Shown: positions 32,132 to 40,777 of the stretch, in pieces
Layout of the letters: every line of letters starts with the position of its first letter
Numbering within the stretch: position 1 is the stretch's first letter
DNA from: Lachnospiraceae bacterium
Lineage (GTDB): Bacteria > Bacillota > Clostridia > Lachnospirales > Lachnospiraceae
Reading direction: 5' to 3'
Assembly: GCA_022791815.1 (NCBI GenBank)
Contig: JAAVZU010000030.1
Location: 1 to 43,351 of the forward strand
Length of the DNA stretch: 43,351 nt
Notes under the pieces: model-generated
Told to the model about the DNA's origin: nothing
The model's database searches: none
Seen by the model: only the letters and a program-made list of their open reading frames with translations
Made by a program: the position numbers and the translations under genes

Positions 32132-34831
32132 TTATTTTAAGTAAGTTCCTGCATCTCCAACTTTTCCTGGTGCATCTGTAAGATCAGTATCCAATACATA
32201 CACTCTCATATTGCCTTTTCCTGGTGCAGAAATTGTTAAACTTCCTCCTTCGCTAACAGTTTGTGTATCTCCAGTAATTGCATCTGTATAAGTTCCTCCT
32301 GGAAGATTACTAAAGGTTGCTCCATCTGTAATTGCCACACATACAAAACTATCTGTATTGCTGTCTGTGTAACGTCGTTTAAATGCCATTCCTCCATTCA
32401 CATCTTCTGTAGAATATTGTCCCTTCTGTAAAGCTGGAACAGATCTACGAATCATATTCAGTCTTTGAAGATGTTTTGCAAGAGGTTTATTCAATGTATC
32501 TGCAACAGCTCCACTTGCTGTATATTTAGAGAAATCTGTAGCAGTTACTTCACCTTCCAAATAATCTCCAAAATAAGCACGTCCTGTTTCTTCTAATGCC
32601 TTATGATAGTTATCAATTCTAAGACCAGCTTTAAACTCTACTTCACTACCATAATAAATACAAGGTATACCACGGAAAGTGAACATTAAGTTCATATTTT
32701 CAGCCCATGCTTCTGTTCCGCCTTCATAACGCCACAAGTCATTGCCATCCTGATCATTCTTTCCATTCAATCCAGGACCATAATCATGGGAGTCTACATA
32801 AACAACATTATATGTAGAATCATTCATGTAATCATCTTCTGCTTTTCCAGTCTCAAAAGCCTTATTTGCGTACTCAAATGAAAAATGCATACCATAATCA
32901 ATAACACCCATTCCAGAGTATTCAGAGTGATCTGGGACATGATACTCATTTCCATTCAATCTTGCATTGTTATACTTATTATAATCAATACTGCCAGATT
33001 TACCATCATTGTATTCCTGTTTGCAAGATTCCAGATTATCTTTACCATCTGTAGAATTATGATTCCATGTATATGATTTTGATGCCTTCCAAGTATAATA
33101 GAATGGGGATACCTGATGTACACCATGATTAATAAATTCGTTTGTACGACAAGCAACCTCTGCATACATAAAGAAATTATCATTACCAGCTGCTTTTGCT
33201 TTTTCTAAGAAACCTGGTATAAATACTTCATTCATAGTTAATCTTGAAATATGTTTTACAGTATCAATACGGAATGCATCTACACCCATATTAATATAAT
33301 TTCCATAAGTATCTAACAAATAATTATAAACGGTTGGAAGCTCTGTATTTAATTCCATACAGTCACCTGCAAACTGTCCAGTTGTAACTGTAAAATCTTC
33401 CCAGCCAATATCTACTTTTTTACGATAAATTAAATCATCTGATTTCATCCACTGATCCCTTGACTGATATTGAAAACTTGGACCATCCTTTGTATCACTA
33501 AGTGCTGCATCATAATCATTGAATTTTCCATTACTTACAATATTCATAAATTCATTCAGTTTACTTCTTGCAGAATCCTTTGGTGTAGTTGTAACTGAGT
33601 TACCACTTGCACCTTTATCAAGTGTATAATCTCTATCTACCATTGGGAACAATCCTTCTTCACCAGAATTACTGGTATGCTGCAATACGATATCCTGAAT
33701 AATCTTCATACCACGCTTATGCGCTTCATTAATCAAATCCTGATAGCTTGCTCCATCGGATTCCAGTCTAGGATCTACTTTTGCAAAGTTTACTGCATGA
33801 TATCCATGGAAATCATATCCTGATGCATTTTCTACAACTGGAGTAATCCATACAGCAGAAAAACCTAGAGCTTTGATATAATCTAACCTCTCTATAAGAC
33901 CTTTAAAATCACCTCTCCATGCTGGATCGCTATCACCATTTCCAACATCTGCATCATGATCACAATGAATATTATTAGAAGAATCTCCATCATAAAAACG
34001 TGCTGTCATAATAAAATAAATCGTTTCTTCTCTAAAATCATTATGATCACCAGGTACTGGCGGGGTCACGGTTGTATTACTTAAATCTTTCTTACTCCAT
34101 TTTCCATTTTTATACCACCATTCTCCTGCTTTTGCAGTCAAATCCTCAGATTGTGTACTTCCAATATTAAATAAAACATTTACCTTTGAAACATCTGGTA
34201 TTTCATAAGAATACCAATTCTCTTTCTCATTTGCCATTTCAACTCCAGGCCATGCAGTTTCTATATCCTCTGGCATTGCATTCCAATAATAAAGAATTGG
34301 TACATCATTTTCTGAATAACAGTGAACTGTTACCTTATTTTCTGCTGCATTTACCTGATTGGAAAGAGAAACAACTTCCTTTTCATTAATAGAAATGTTC
34401 TGAACATCTTGAGCAGTTTTTATATCTTTACTATCTTCTGCCACTGCAGTTCCTGCATCTGGATTCTCGGTATACCAGTGCAAACCATCAAACCACCATT
34501 CACCACTTTCCCGTTTGGTACTAGTAGACTGGTAATCCTTTGTCGGAATGTTCAAAGTAATATCTGCACTATTTGCATCTGCAATTGTGTATGTATACCA
34601 TCCATTTCCCTCATCCTTCATAGGTGCTCCTGGATAGTTCATATTAGTTTCGCTGGATCCATTTACATTTTCATAATACAGATGAGGTATATCACCAGAC
34701 CATTTAAAATGTATAGTTACCTCCGCTGCTTGTACTACATTACTATTTCGTGTAACTGTAAACATCAAACCCGTAATAACAACTACGATCAACAATAAAA
34801 TTCCTGCCAATCTTTTCTTCCATCTTACCAT
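32132..34831 (-). CDS. Secreted GH13 alpha-amylase with two starch-binding-like modules
   Basis: This 899-residue extracellular enzyme starts with a signal region (basic KKR, hydrophobic 8-26, VVQAAEV around 32-38). Two related modules follow (about 36-122 and 166-248), each with W/Y-rich LYYEN/LYYWN, YPG/WPG and GEWW motifs like CBM26 starch-binding modules. The catalytic barrel runs from about 265: GYDFHGYHAVNF, nucleophile Asp523 in VDAFRIDTVKH, acid/base Glu558 in FMYAEV, stabiliser Asp683 in VDSHDYGP. A C-terminal beta domain ends the protein. No LPXTG or membrane anchor is visible, so it is probably released. GAAAGGAG precedes ATG 34831. Confidence 0.9.
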   Translation of the reverse strand: MVRWKKRLAGILLLIVVVITGLMFTVTRNSNVVQAAEVTIHFKWSGDIPHLYYENVNGSSETNMNYPGAPMKDEGNGWYTYTIADANSADITLNIPTKDYQSTSTKRESGEWWFDGLHWYTENPDAGTAVAEDSKDIKTAQDVQNISINEKEVVSLSNQVNAAENKVTVHCYSENDVPILYYWNAMPEDIETAWPGVEMANEKENWYSYEIPDVSKVNVLFNIGSTQSEDLTAKAGEWWYKNGKWSKKDLSNTTVTPPVPGDHNDFREETIYFIMTARFYDGDSSNNIHCDHDADVGNGDSDPAWRGDFKGLIERLDYIKALGFSAVWITPVVENASGYDFHGYHAVNFAKVDPRLESDGASYQDLINEAHKRGMKIIQDIVLQHTSNSGEEGLFPMVDRDYTLDKGASGNSVTTTPKDSARSKLNEFMNIVSNGKFNDYDAALSDTKDGPSFQYQSRDQWMKSDDLIYRKKVDIGWEDFTVTTGQFAGDCMELNTELPTVYNYLLDTYGNYINMGVDAFRIDTVKHISRLTMNEVFIPGFLEKAKAAGNDNFFMYAEVACRTNEFINHGVHQVSPFYYTWKASKSYTWNHNSTDGKDNLESCKQEYNDGKSGSIDYNKYNNARLNGNEYHVPDHSEYSGMGVIDYGMHFSFEYANKAFETGKAEDDYMNDSTYNVVYVDSHDYGPGLNGKNDQDGNDLWRYEGGTEAWAENMNLMFTFRGIPCIYYGSEVEFKAGLRIDNYHKALEETGRAYFGDYLEGEVTATDFSKYTASGAVADTLNKPLAKHLQRLNMIRRSVPALQKGQYSTEDVNGGMAFKRRYTDSNTDSFVCVAITDGATFSNLPGGTYTDAITGDTQTVSEGGSLTISAPGKGNMRVYVLDTDLTDAPGKVGDAGTYLK

Positions 34832-35341
34832 CTTTTACTCCTTTCATTCATATTTGTGCCTGAGTATTAGGCATGTCTGTTTTAGCTATTCAGAATTTAT
34901 AATAAATGCAATCTCTGAACAATTAATACTATTTACATTTTTATTATACACTTATTACAAATTATAAACAATGCTATTATTTCTGTTATGATCCACATAA
35001 TTTCCTAGAGATTTTTTTACACTGTGCACAAAAGACCTCTTTTCTTGATCAAACAATAAAAATTTCACTTTTCGTGTAGTTACAAGCCTTTAAAAAAGAG
35101 TATTTTGAATTGGATTTTTTTAATCTATCATCAAAAAATACTATAAAATTTTACGGTGTTTTAGTTAAAATACCCAATATTATCCAATATTTTCTACAAG
35201 TTTACTTTTTTATAATTAAGTAATTATACATTTTTCACTTGTTTTTTGCGTTATACTTATGAATTTTGAATAGAAAGAAAAAAAAATTGGTGTTACAAAA
35301 TAGAATATTAAAAAAGTGCTATATGAGACTAATAATTTAAG

Positions 35342-35409
35342 TTGCAAAACTTAACGAAATGTGATATTTTATATACATGAAGTACAGAGATACGAGATTT
35401 CTCGTATCT
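35342..35409 (+). promoter_or_regulatory. abrB promoter candidate and leader hairpin
   Basis: TTGCAA (35342-35347) and TATTTT (35365-35370) are 17 bp apart. After the expected start, AGATACGAG (35388-35396) pairs perfectly with CTCGTATCT (35401-35409) around ATTT, and an outer GTAC/GTAC pair extends the stem. ATG 35438 follows after AAAGGAG. The hairpin has no T-run and may stabilise the mRNA. The remainder of 34832-35341 is very AT-rich and holds only a 5-bp TGCCT/AGGCA hairpin (34858-34874) in the amylase leader. Confidence 0.45.
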
Positions 35410-35437
35410 AGTACGTCTAATACAAAGGAGATAAATT

Positions 35438-35704
35438 ATGAAATCAACAGGTATTGTAAGAAAGTTAGATGAACTTGGTCGTATTACACTTCCTATCGAG
35501 TTAAGAAGAACTCTTGACGTTACAGAAAAGGATGCTTTAGAAATCTATGTTGAAGAAAATCAAATTATTTTGACAAAATACGAACCAACCTGTATTTTCT
35601 CAGGAGAAACAGAAGAATTGATTGAGTATCAAGGGAAAAAAATATCTAAAAAATCAATCAGAGAATTAGCAAAGCTTGCTGGATTAACAGAAGCTGATTT
35701 ATAA
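35438..35704 (+). CDS. abrB: AbrB-family transition-state regulator
   Basis: This 88-residue protein has an N-terminal swapped-hairpin DNA-binding domain reading MKSTGIVRKLDELGRITLPI followed by ELRRTLDV, the AbrB/SpoVT signature. The C-terminal half (CIFSGETEELIEYQGKKISK) is of the short AbrB type. In Bacillus AbrB represses transition-phase genes. The B. subtilis neighbourhood (rsmI next to abrB) is conserved here. AAAGGAG precedes the ATG and two terminators follow. Confidence 0.9.
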   Translation: MKSTGIVRKLDELGRITLPIELRRTLDVTEKDALEIYVEENQIILTKYEPTCIFSGETEELIEYQGKKISKKSIRELAKLAGLTEADL

Positions 35705-35725
35705 GTTTTAATTTGCCAGTTTTCC

Positions 35726-35764
35726 TTTATAAATACTATACTCCCATAGTATTTATAAATTTTG
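35726..35764 (+). terminator. abrB terminator 1
   Basis: TTTATAAATACTAT (35726-35739) pairs perfectly with 35746-35759 around a 6-nt loop, followed by TTTTG. It lies 22 bp after the abrB stop. Confidence 0.8.
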
Positions 35765-35784
35765 TTATACTCCCTCTCATTTTA

Positions 35785-35824
35785 GGCACATAAGCACCTC
35801 CCCTCAGCTTATGTGCCGTTTTTC
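35785..35824 (+). terminator. abrB terminator 2
   Basis: GGCACATAAGC (35785-35795) pairs perfectly with GCTTATGTGCC (35807-35817), followed by GTTTTTC. A second strong terminator in tandem isolates abrB from rsmI. Confidence 0.85.
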
Positions 35825-35973
35825 ATGTAATTGATACTATAAAAGTGTTAATTAAAAGAGCGTGCTATAATCAACACTTCAATCGTTATGATGCTTACAG
35901 AACATGCATTTATGTTTTCCATATTAATTCTATAAATATGATATATAATGTACATTAAAGAAAGGACATACTT

Positions 35974-36816
35974 ATGACCGGAAAATTATTTTTATGTGCA
36001 ACGCCTATTGGTAACTTAGATGATATTACTCTTCGGGTTTTAGATACCCTAAAGAATGTAGATTTAATAGCAGCAGAAGATACTAGGCACAGTATTAAGT
36101 TGTTAAATCATTTTGATATAAAAGTTCCTATGACTAGTTACCATGAGTTTAACAAAATAGAAAAAGCAAAAGTTCTGGTTGATAAGATGCTTCAAGGTAT
36201 AAATATTGCCCTAATTACTGATGCTGGAACACCTGGTATATCCGACCCTGGTGAAGAAATTGTACGTCAGGCATACGAAGCAGGTATAGAAGTAACTTCT
36301 CTTCCTGGACCTGCTGCCTGTATTACAGCACTTACCATGTCTGCACTTCCAACCAGAAGATTTGCCTTTGAAGCATTTTTACCTACAGATAAAAAAGAAC
36401 GTGCTATAATACGGCAAGAGTTAGCAGAAGAGACTCGTACCATTGTTTTATACGAAGCCCCCCACCGCCTGCAAAAAACCCTGCAGGAACTTTTTGAAAC
36501 CCTTGGAAACAGAGATATAACCCTTTGTAAAGAACTTACCAAACGTCATGAAAATACTTTTCGTACCACACTAAAGGAAGCCATTTCTTACTATAAAGTC
36601 AATGAACCAAAGGGTGAATATGTTCTTGTTATTCAAGGGAAAAGCCATCAGGAAATTATTCAGGAGCAACAAGCACAATGGGAAGATATTTCCATTAAAG
36701 ATCATCTGCAAATTTATTTAAATAACAATATGTCAAAGAAAGATGCAATGAAAGCTGTTGCCAAAGACAGAGGTATATCAAAAAGGGATGTATATCAAGC
36801 ATTGCTTATAGATTAA
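35974..36816 (+). CDS. rsmI: 16S rRNA (cytidine-1402-2'-O)-methyltransferase
   Basis: This 280-residue tetrapyrrole-methylase-fold enzyme adds a 2'-O-methyl group to C1402 of 16S rRNA in the decoding centre. It has FLCATPIGNLDDITLRVLDT at the N-terminus, AAEDTRHS, the GTPGISDPGEE loop and ALTMSALPTRRFAFEAFLP. Length is standard. AAAGAAAGGA lies before the ATG. It is convergent with trmN6, unlike the co-directional order in Bacillus. Confidence 0.95.
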   Translation: MTGKLFLCATPIGNLDDITLRVLDTLKNVDLIAAEDTRHSIKLLNHFDIKVPMTSYHEFNKIEKAKVLVDKMLQGINIALITDAGTPGISDPGEEIVRQAYEAGIEVTSLPGPAACITALTMSALPTRRFAFEAFLPTDKKERAIIRQELAEETRTIVLYEAPHRLQKTLQELFETLGNRDITLCKELTKRHENTFRTTLKEAISYYKVNEPKGEYVLVIQGKSHQEIIQEQQAQWEDISIKDHLQIYLNNNMSKKDAMKAVAKDRGISKRDVYQALLID

Positions 36817-36882
36817 AATATAATGGGACTGTCATATTAAGGAAATATTTCTTACCTAATACAACAGCCCCATATTTTAATT
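36815..36882. terminator. Shared terminator between rsmI and trmN6
   Basis: 36815-36832 pairs with 36864-36878 (AAAATATA-ATGGG-CTGT against ACAGCCCCATATTTT, with bulges). A/T-rich flanks on both strands make it bidirectional, placed between two converging genes. Confidence 0.65.
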
Positions 36883-36911
36883 TATTATAAAAATATCTTT
36901 TTTCGATTCTG

Positions 36912-37649
36912 TTAATATCCATAAATTTCATAGATTTCATCCATATATACACCTGGTTCTTTGTATATAATTAATGGTTTCTCTACTTTTATCATTGGTC
37001 TTCCACCTTTAACAGCTTCCAAAAGAACCATATTTGGTTCTTTATCTACAAAGGGATAGACCAATTTCATCCGTTTAGGCTCAAGCTTATATTCTGATAA
37101 CACCCGAATAATCTCTGCCAATCGAAAGGGTCTATGCACCATATAAAACCGTCCTCCTGGTTTTAAAACTTTTGCCCCTTCCCGAATCACATCATCTAAC
37201 GAACAAAGTATCTCATGCCTTGCTATTGCTTTTGGCAAATTGGGGTTTTTCAATCCATGCTGATTATTCATATAAGGAGGATTCGTAGTCACCACATCAA
37301 ATACAGATGTACCAAATATCTTGGAAGCCTCCTTAATATCTCCAGTCACTACATTAATTTTATCCTGCAAATCATTTAACTGTATACTTCTTCTTGCCAT
37401 ATCTGCACTTTCTTCCTGTATTTCTAAAGCAAAAAACTGTCTGCCTGATGTTTTGGTTTCCAAAAGAATAGGAATAATACCAGTTCCAGTTCCCAAATCC
37501 AGTGCCGTCTCCCCTTCTTTTACTGCTGCAAAACCAGATAATAGCACAGCATCCATACCAAAGCAAAATTTCTTTGGATTTTGTATAATCTTATAACCAT
37601 TTCGCTGTAAATCATCCAGTCTTTCCTCTTCATACAATAATACTTTCAT
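36912..37649 (-). CDS. trmN6: tRNA1(Val) adenine-37 N6-methyltransferase family protein (YabB/YfiC-like)
   Basis: This 245-residue Rossmann methyltransferase has SAM motif I DLGTGTGII (51-59), the acidic FALEIQEE strand and catalytic NPPY (123-126), typical of N6-adenine methylation. In E. coli the relative modifies A37 of tRNA1(Val); the Bacillus neighbour YabB is the same family. It starts 11 bp after the ricT stop, consistent with an operon. Confidence 0.88.
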   Translation of the reverse strand: MKVLLYEEERLDDLQRNGYKIIQNPKKFCFGMDAVLLSGFAAVKEGETALDLGTGTGIIPILLETKTSGRQFFALEIQEESADMARRSIQLNDLQDKINVVTGDIKEASKIFGTSVFDVVTTNPPYMNNQHGLKNPNLPKAIARHEILCSLDDVIREGAKVLKPGGRFYMVHRPFRLAEIIRVLSEYKLEPKRMKLVYPFVDKEPNMVLLEAVKGGRPMIKVEKPLIIYKEPGVYMDEIYEIYGY

Positions 37650-37660
37650 TAATTCAACCC

Positions 37661-38584
37661 TTAATCCAAATTAGATTTTTCTGTTTTGTCCATCTTTTCA
37701 AGACGTTCCAATTCCTTTATTTCTTTATTATCCTTCTCTATTTGTTCCCGTCTTTTCCTTGGCTTAAACTTCAAGTCATCAACATGGTACTCTCTAACTT
37801 CCTTCTCATCATTTTCCAAAGTTACCACAACTTTTACCAATTGTTTCAAAACACTTATATTCTGGACACTTCCTTTCATACCCTCAGGAGTTGTAACCAT
37901 ATCCCCCAGATTAGGAAGTTTGCTGTTTAGTTCCTCATAAGCTTCTTCTTCATTATTCAGACAACACATCAATCGTCCACATACTCCAGAAATCTTAGTA
38001 GGATTTAAGGACAGATTTTGTTCTTTTGCCATTTTGATGGAAACTGGAACAAAATCAGATAAATAAGTATGACAACAAAGTGGTCTTCCACAAATGCCAA
38101 TTCCGCCTAAAATCTTTGTTTCATCACGCACACCAATTTGTCTTAATTCAATACGGGTTTTAAATACTGCTGCCAAGTCCTTAACCAGTTCACGAAAATC
38201 AATTCTACCATCTGCTGTAAAATAAAACATAATTTTATTATTATCAAAAGTATACTCTGTATCAATCAATTTCATCCCCAGCTTATGCTTCGCAATCTTT
38301 TCTAAACAAATATCAAAAGCTTTCTTTTCCTTTTCATGATTCTTCATTTCTATCTCGTCATCAGCTTGTGTAGCAATACGGATTACAGTCTTTAGTGGCT
38401 GTACCACTTCAGACTCTGGAATCTCTCTTGGTCCCAATACAACTGTACCATATTCTACACCTCTTGCAGTTTCCACTATGACATGATCTTGTTTTTCTAT
38501 CTTTAATGTCCCTGGACTAAAATAATAAATCTTCCCAGTTTTACGAAATCTTATACCAATTATTGTTACCACATTTGCCTCCAT
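37661..38584 (-). CDS. ricT: RicT/YaaT, PSP1-domain subunit of the RNase Y regulatory complex
   Basis: This 307-residue protein has the PSP1 C-terminal domain and the cysteine clusters GICGRPLCC and GVCGRLMCC known from RicT. In Bacillus, RicA-RicF-RicT carry iron-sulfur clusters and tune RNase Y processing, biofilm formation and competence. The C-terminal tail is very charged (EKDNKEIKELERLEKMDKTE). Its place after holB matches Bacillus. Confidence 0.93.
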   Translation of the reverse strand: MEANVVTIIGIRFRKTGKIYYFSPGTLKIEKQDHVIVETARGVEYGTVVLGPREIPESEVVQPLKTVIRIATQADDEIEMKNHEKEKKAFDICLEKIAKHKLGMKLIDTEYTFDNNKIMFYFTADGRIDFRELVKDLAAVFKTRIELRQIGVRDETKILGGIGICGRPLCCHTYLSDFVPVSIKMAKEQNLSLNPTKISGVCGRLMCCLNNEEEAYEELNSKLPNLGDMVTTPEGMKGSVQNISVLKQLVKVVVTLENDEKEVREYHVDDLKFKPRKRREQIEKDNKEIKELERLEKMDKTEKSNLD

Positions 38585-38648
38585 TCAATGTCAAACCATA
38601 TTTGTAATAAATATTATTGTAATTGTTAAAATCAAAAACAATTACATA

Positions 38649-39632
38649 TTATTTTTCTTTCATTACAAATATCATTAATTCCATAGCAGTATCAAAATTT
38701 ACATTTGCTTTTAGGCGCACCTTCGCCTTCTCCACTGCCTGTATAATATTCTCAATTGTCTCATATTCTTTCTTTCCTGCCTGCTCAGAAATACTGTGTA
38801 ATTCATCTGCAAATAGTAATCCATTTGGATCACGGGTTACTTTAAAAAGCAATACATCCCTATACCACAAAAGGATAATATCCAGATAATCATAAATATC
38901 TTTTTTCCGTTCTGAAAGATCTTTTACAAACTGCATAATCTCGTATGTTTTCATTTCATCCACATGTTTCAAAATATGAAGAGTATCCTTCTTCAACTCT
39001 GAAAATTCATCACTTGATGCATAGCGAAGAGCCTTTCCTACATTTCCTTGTGAAAAATTTGCACTAAGTTCTGCCTGATAATCTGGTATACCATGTTGTT
39101 CCATAAGAAACTTCTTAATTAATGGTGGAGAAACTGGCTTTAACTGTAACAAAACACATCTGGATAAAATTGTCTGTAAAAAACGGTTACTGTTTTCTGT
39201 AAGCAAAATAACCACTGCATAATGAGGTGGTTCTTCTATTGTCTTTAACAAAGCATTCTGTGCCTGCTCTGTCATTTTTTCTCCTTCTGGAATAATGTAA
39301 ATCTTATATGGGCTGCTATATGGCTTAATTCCAATATCATTGTTTATCTGATTACGTATATCATCTACACCAATACTTGCCTTTTCATGCGTAACCCAAC
39401 GAATATCTGGATGATTTCTGCTTTCTGCCTGTATACAAGACTTGCACTTTCCACAAGGCATGTCCCCTTTCTCCTCACACTGTAATGCTTCTGCAAAAAG
39501 TCCTGCTATCATTTTTTTTCCGTATCCTTTTTCTCCTGCAAGGATATAAGCATGGGAAAGCTTGTCCTCTTTTATTCCTTTCTGCAAGTAATCTATTATA
39601 TCTTTATGTCCAACTATCTGATCAAAATTCAT
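38649..39632 (-). CDS. holB: DNA polymerase III subunit delta prime
   Basis: This 327-residue clamp-loader subunit has the AAA+ layout with GEKGYGKK (33-40) in place of a strict Walker A, a zinc knuckle C52, C60, C63 and C66, the NALLKTIEEPP element and the SRC sensor (ILSRCVLLQL). I start at ATG 39632 after GTGGGG; the upstream in-frame ATG at 39683 would overlap yaaR by about 30 bp. Confidence 0.93.
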   Translation of the reverse strand: MNFDQIVGHKDIIDYLQKGIKEDKLSHAYILAGEKGYGKKMIAGLFAEALQCEEKGDMPCGKCKSCIQAESRNHPDIRWVTHEKASIGVDDIRNQINNDIGIKPYSSPYKIYIIPEGEKMTEQAQNALLKTIEEPPHYAVVILLTENSNRFLQTILSRCVLLQLKPVSPPLIKKFLMEQHGIPDYQAELSANFSQGNVGKALRYASSDEFSELKKDTLHILKHVDEMKTYEIMQFVKDLSERKKDIYDYLDIILLWYRDVLLFKVTRDPNGLLFADELHSISEQAGKKEYETIENIIQAVEKAKVRLKANVNFDTAMELMIFVMKEK

Positions 39633-39652
39633 AATTCCCCACTTCCCTTTCC

Positions 39653-40096
39653 CTAGGTTAAAATATCCAAGAGCAGACCACATATTTCATCAATTTTGCT
39701 AAGAATAATTAAATGATCTTTCTCATCCTTTATCAATTCCGCAGCCAGCTCATCCAGATTCTGGTTCACCAATTTTACAATACCATATACCCGATGTCTT
39801 CCCCGCTTATCCAGAAAGTTCTCTCTACTAAACTTATGAGAACGGCTGATAATCTCATTCATAAAACCTTGAATTAACATCCTGTACCGCTTCATGTCTC
39901 TGATATCCATACGTTTTCCAAGACTCTTTCCTTGCTGGGTAATCTCTTCCATCATAACAGTCAGCCGTGCTTGCAAATCTGCCTCTTCAATTTGACTAGC
40001 AAGAGTAAACTTAAAAGTACCATCACTATTTTGTACAGTTCCTTTTTTGTCTATCTCATTATTTACCTGCTGCATCTGGTTAATTTTTAAATCCAT
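39653..40096 (-). CDS. yaaR: YaaR family protein (DUF327)
   Basis: This 147-residue soluble, largely helical protein has DUF327 hallmarks: a variable N-terminus, [40 protein letters not shown], and [19 protein letters not shown]. It is encoded directly before holB, as in Bacillus. Function is not established. The spacer to holB is 20 bp. Confidence 0.88.
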   Translation of the reverse strand: MDLKINQMQQVNNEIDKKGTVQNSDGTFKFTLASQIEEADLQARLTVMMEEITQQGKSLGKRMDIRDMKRYRMLIQGFMNEIISRSHKFSRENFLDKRGRHRVYGIVKLVNQNLDELAAELIKDEKDHLIILSKIDEICGLLLDILT

Positions 40097-40186
40097 ATAT
40101 ATACTCCCTATGTTTTAACTTCCCGTAACTTTTTTGAAACACTTCTTATTTAATATTTTAGAACAAACTGCAAATAAAATCAATCA

Positions 40187-40777
40187 TTAGTTACTTTGAA
40201 TACATCTTACAATTTGTTCCACACACCGATCTATATTTTCATTGTCATAAAACTTGTTAATACCTGCTTTCTCTAATTTTTTGCTAGAAAAATCTCCTTC
40301 ATCAGCGAGATATCTCCGGCACATCTCTGCATACTTTGGTTCTTTTTGCCTTCTTTCTCTTTTTAATGCTCTTGTCAACCGTATACCATCCTCTACATAG
40401 ATATATAAAGGAACCACATAATCTTCTCCAAAATAATCCCGTATCTGTTCATATCCTTTCAAGGTATTTATCATCAAATAATTTTCTTCCACACTCTCTT
40501 CAGAAAATTGTCCATCATAAGCAGTAAAATAACTCCATACCCCATAAACAGTCTGATAGTCTCTTGACTCTATTACTAATTTATCTGCCTTCATTTCTTC
40601 AAATTTCTCACGGGAAACAAAATGGTATTCCACTCCCTCTTTTTCTTCATGACGAATTGGCCGTGTTGTATAAGGAACTATCGTCCTCAATGAAATCCGT
40701 TCATCCTCTAATAATCTCTTATATATAGTATCTTTTCCTGTTGCACTTTTTCCCATTAACACAAACAATTTATTCAT
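40187..40777 (-). CDS. Guanylate-kinase-like protein
   Basis: This 196-residue P-loop kinase has GKSATGKDT (9-17), the GMP-binding pattern PYTTRPIRHEEKEGVEYHFV and a lid with Arg-rich LTRALKRERRQKEPKYAEMC. It resembles guanylate kinases but is diverged; a separate essential gmk normally sits elsewhere with rpoZ, so this could be a paralogue. It overlaps the decarboxylase end by 8 bp, at the position where Bacillus has tmk. GGAGG lies 11 bp before its ATG. Confidence 0.75.
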   Translation of the reverse strand: MNKLFVLMGKSATGKDTIYKRLLEDERISLRTIVPYTTRPIRHEEKEGVEYHFVSREKFEEMKADKLVIESRDYQTVYGVWSYFTAYDGQFSEESVEENYLMINTLKGYEQIRDYFGEDYVVPLYIYVEDGIRLTRALKRERRQKEPKYAEMCRRYLADEGDFSSKKLEKAGINKFYDNENIDRCVEQIVRCIQSN

